From JBOHSA01 sp050732995 (GTDB lineage Bacteria; Gemmatimonadota; Gemmatimonadetes; Gemmatimonadales; GWC2-71-9): DNA of 7,563 bases. A program made the translations under genes and the position numbers. Below the pieces are notes generated by a model that saw nothing but the letters and a program-made list of their open reading frames with translations, was not told the DNA's origin and searched no databases. This document shows, one piece after another, positions 5,664 to 7,563 of the stretch (within the stretch, counting starts at the first letter, position 1; every line of letters starts with the position of its first letter). The stretch lies in NCBI GenBank assembly GCA_050732995.1, contig JBOHSA010000205.1, positions 1 to 7,563 on the forward strand, written 5' to 3'.

Positions 5664-7259
5664 CTAGCGTCCGCGCAGCACCGGCTGCGGCCCGGCGTGC
5701 TGGTCGAGCCACCGCACGGCCTGTGGGACCGTCGCCACGTCGCCGCGCAGCACCGCCAGCACCCAGTCGCCCAGCGCCAGCGTGCTGAACGCCCGGTCGT
5801 ACACGACCCCCGGACTCGATTCCATTCCCCCGAGTTTGAGCAGGAAGGGCACCCGCTCGTCGCGCCGGATCCCCTGATCGGGCTGGTCCTTCACGCGGGC
5901 GGCGTGGTCCGAGGTGAGCACGATGGTCGTGCGCTCCCAGAGGTCCGCGACTTCGAGCGCCCGGCGCAGCTCGCCCACGGTCCGGTCCACCAGCCGGAGC
6001 TGGTCGGCGTAGCCCGTGTGGGAGTAGTGGTGCAGGGTGAGGCGGCCGCGCGCGCCGTCGTAGATGTAAGGATGATGCGGCACCGGCCAGTGGACGAACA
6101 CGAGCCCGAGCTCGGCGTCGGTGGCCGCAGCGGTCGCCTGCGCGAGGATGCGGCGATAGCTCTCGACGTGCCGGCGCCGCCGGTCCCAAGGCGACAGGCT
6201 GCGGAGCTGCGCGACCATCGTGCCGCCCAGCGTCGCGCGTCCGTCCTGGCCGATCACGTCGAAGTACGGCTCCCAGTGACACCGCGTGAGCGCGGCGGCG
6301 ACCACCCGGCAATAGGGGTGGTACCAGCCGACGAGACCCGCGTTGATCCCCAGGTCTCGCGCCCGGCCGAAGAGGTTGGGCTCGCGGCTCCAGTCGCGCA
6401 CGTCTCCCACGGCGGCGCCGACGCGGCGCAGCCGCAGCTCGGCCGCCCCCGCGGGCGCGGCCGTCTCGATCGCCTGTCCCGTGATCAGCGCCGGCAGCGA
6501 TATGCCGGTCTGCCAGGAGGGCGGAGTCGCCTGCGACGCATACAGTCTCCCCCCCTCGCCGCGCAAACGTTCGAGCTCCGGCAGCTCGAGGCCCGCCGGG
6601 CGGTCGTCGAACGCCAGGCGTTGATCGAGCTCGTCGAACACGAGGATGATGACGCGAGGCGAGATGGAGGAGGACGTGGAGGATCGTGCAGGAGGGCGGA
6701 GAGGTGGCGCGAGCGGCCGGTCGGCGAACGTCGCGGCGATGGGGTAGGTGGCGCCGAGCCACAATCCGCGGCCGACCGTCACGAGCGTGAACGGAGCGAA
6801 GAAGAGCAGCACGGCCCGGGCGTAGCGGGCGCTCCGCGCCGGCCAGCTCGCGAACAGGACGAGCGGCAGGAGCGGACTCAGGTTCTTGAGTGGGAAGGGA
6901 CGCCCGGCCGGTTCCACCACCCAGAAGGCGAACTCGGCGAGCCGGGGCAGATGGAACTCTGTCCGTAGCGTCTCGAGCGGAATGAACAAGGTCAACAGGA
7001 ACAGCCACCGGGCGACGGCACGCAGCCGGGGGTGCTCGACGCGGCGCACCAGGATCGCAACGCCCGCGAACAGCGCGCCCAGGAGCAAGACGTTGGCGAT
7101 CACCGCCCATGGAGCGGCAGGTGAGAGCTTCAGGTAGTACCCGTTGGGGCCCGAGAGGCTCAGGATCTCCGTCCACACGCGGAGCAGGCAGAGATTCGCG
7201 AGCGACACGCCGACTGCGAGGTCCAGCAACATCAGGCGCCGGTCGCGGGTCAGCGTCAT
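5664..7259 (-). CDS. Membrane-anchored sulfatase/alkaline phosphatase superfamily protein
   Basis: The 531-residue protein has a membrane region followed by a sulfatase-fold domain. Hydrophobic segments are at about 9-28, 50-71, 83-97, 126-138 and 148-165, so it is anchored in the inner membrane with the enzyme domain probably in the periplasm. The domain starts at SPRVIILVFDELDQR (200-214), where the Asp-Glu pair takes the first metal-ligand position, continues with TPPSWQTGISLPALITG (245-261), which holds the likely Ser/Thr nucleophile region, then FVHWPVPHHPY (388-398) and TSDHAAR (449-455) with the Asp451-His452 metal ligands. There is no CxPxR formylglycine motif, so a true sulfatase is unlikely; a phospho- or phosphoglycerol/phosphoethanolamine-transferase-like enzyme acting on surface glycans or lipids is more plausible. 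The start at 7259 is four bases after the stop of an upstream paralog, with no clear ribosome site, suggesting coupling. The substrate cannot be told from sequence. Confidence 0.8.
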   Translation of the reverse strand: MTLTRDRRLMLLDLAVGVSLANLCLLRVWTEILSLSGPNGYYLKLSPAAPWAVIANVLLLGALFAGVAILVRRVEHPRLRAVARWLFLLTLFIPLETLRTEFHLPRLAEFAFWVVEPAGRPFPLKNLSPLLPLVLFASWPARSARYARAVLLFFAPFTLVTVGRGLWLGATYPIAATFADRPLAPPLRPPARSSTSSSISPRVIILVFDELDQRLAFDDRPAGLELPELERLRGEGGRLYASQATPPSWQTGISLPALITGQAIETAAPAGAAELRLRRVGAAVGDVRDWSREPNLFGRARDLGINAGLVGWYHPYCRVVAAALTRCHWEPYFDVIGQDGRATLGGTMVAQLRSLSPWDRRRRHVESYRRILAQATAAATDAELGLVFVHWPVPHHPYIYDGARGRLTLHHYSHTGYADQLRLVDRTVGELRRALEVADLWERTTIVLTSDHAARVKDQPDQGIRRDERVPFLLKLGGMESSPGVVYDRAFSTLALGDWVLAVLRGDVATVPQAVRWLDQHAGPQPVLRGR

Positions 7260-7263
7260 GCGC

Positions 7264-7563
7264 TCACTGGCGGAAGTCCGCCGCGGGCGAGCGTTCGCGC
7301 CAGCGGTCCAGCCAGGTGGCGAGGGTCGCGGGGCTCGGGCCCGTCAGCTCACCACCCAATACCGCGAGCGCCAGGTCGTGCAGCGCGATCGAGTTGAACG
7401 GCTTCCGGTAGGTGAGCGTGTCTCCCGGCCCCCCCCCCTGGCCCGCGAGCTTCACGACGAACGGCACGCGCGTGTCGCGCTCGCCGGCCCGGCGCGAGTG
7501 GTCGGAGATCAGCACCACCGTCGTGCGGTCCCACAGGGCGGCGGCTTCCAGCTCGCGGCGCAG
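7264..7563 (-). CDS. C-terminal end of a second sulfatase-like protein, cut by window edge
   Basis: Ninety-nine codons and a stop are visible in an open frame from the right edge. The product begins LRRELEAAALWDRTT and continues with VVLISDHSRR, where Asp-His are the C-terminal metal ligands of the alkaline phosphatase/sulfatase superfamily, then RDTRVPFVVKLAGQ and a tail LHDLALAVLGGELTGPSP. It aligns along its length with the C-terminus of the next gene (LRRALEVADLWERTT, VLTSDHAAR, RRDERVPFLLKLGG, LGDWVLAVLRGDVATVP), so the two are tandem paralogs in one operon, four bases apart. The N-terminus, any membrane helices and the nucleophile lie outside the window. The gene contains a ten-base homopolymer (C on the plus strand, 7429-7438) that codes for part of a Gly-rich loop, GQGGGPGD. 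Confidence 0.8.
   Translation of the reverse strand: MRRELEAAALWDRTTVVLISDHSRRAGERDTRVPFVVKLAGQGGGPGDTLTYRKPFNSIALHDLALAVLGGELTGPSPATLATWLDRWRERSPAADFRQ

Noticed and set aside
5697..6968. Plus-strand frame of 423 codons opposite the sulfatase-like gene
   Set aside because: Composition is that of a shadow, and the minus strand has membrane helices and metal-ligand motifs.

Overview
The window is 7.5 kb of very GC-rich (about 70% by eye) bacterial DNA, densely coded, with no RNA genes, CRISPR array or insertion sequence that I can see. A Wza-type polysaccharide export protein implies an outer membrane, so a high-GC Gram-negative lineage is likely. The general style (soluble HisKA kinases, degenerate receiver/GGDEF proteins, many C/G homopolymers) reminds me of Gemmatimonadota or a similar soil phylum, but the lineage call is inference and weak.

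Layout from left to right. Positions 1-2343 are a minus-strand unit, read right to left: a degenerate receiver plus GGDEF-like protein (2343-1477), a soluble histidine kinase (1393-206), then seven bases later the N-terminal part of a probable polysaccharide deacetylase-like protein that runs off the left edge. Candidate promoters lie in front of the receiver gene (2397-2426) and, separately, in front of the kinase (1421-1449). Positions 2344-2755 are a divergent intergenic region with a perfect 16-bp palindrome, a perfect 10-bp palindrome and a leader hairpin. Positions 2756-5624 are a plus-strand run: a 79-residue protein with two CxxC pairs, glmS one base after it, and a polysaccharide export protein nine bases after glmS. 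Positions 7563-5664 are a second minus-strand unit that converges on the export gene: two tandem paralogous membrane-anchored sulfatase/alkaline-phosphatase-superfamily proteins, the upstream one cut by the right edge.

Taken together the region reads as cell-surface carbohydrate biology. GlmS makes glucosamine-6-phosphate, the entry to UDP-GlcNAc. The Wza-like protein would take part in export. The deacetylase-like protein and the sulfatase-fold enzymes could modify or trim surface glycans. The kinase and degenerate receiver would be the regulatory arm. That functional link is inference from adjacency. The least ordinary items are the receiver/GGDEF protein that has lost the key residues of both domains, the small cysteine-pair protein locked to glmS, and the kinase gene with its own perfect TTGACA hexamer and a G-tract cluster at its 5' end.
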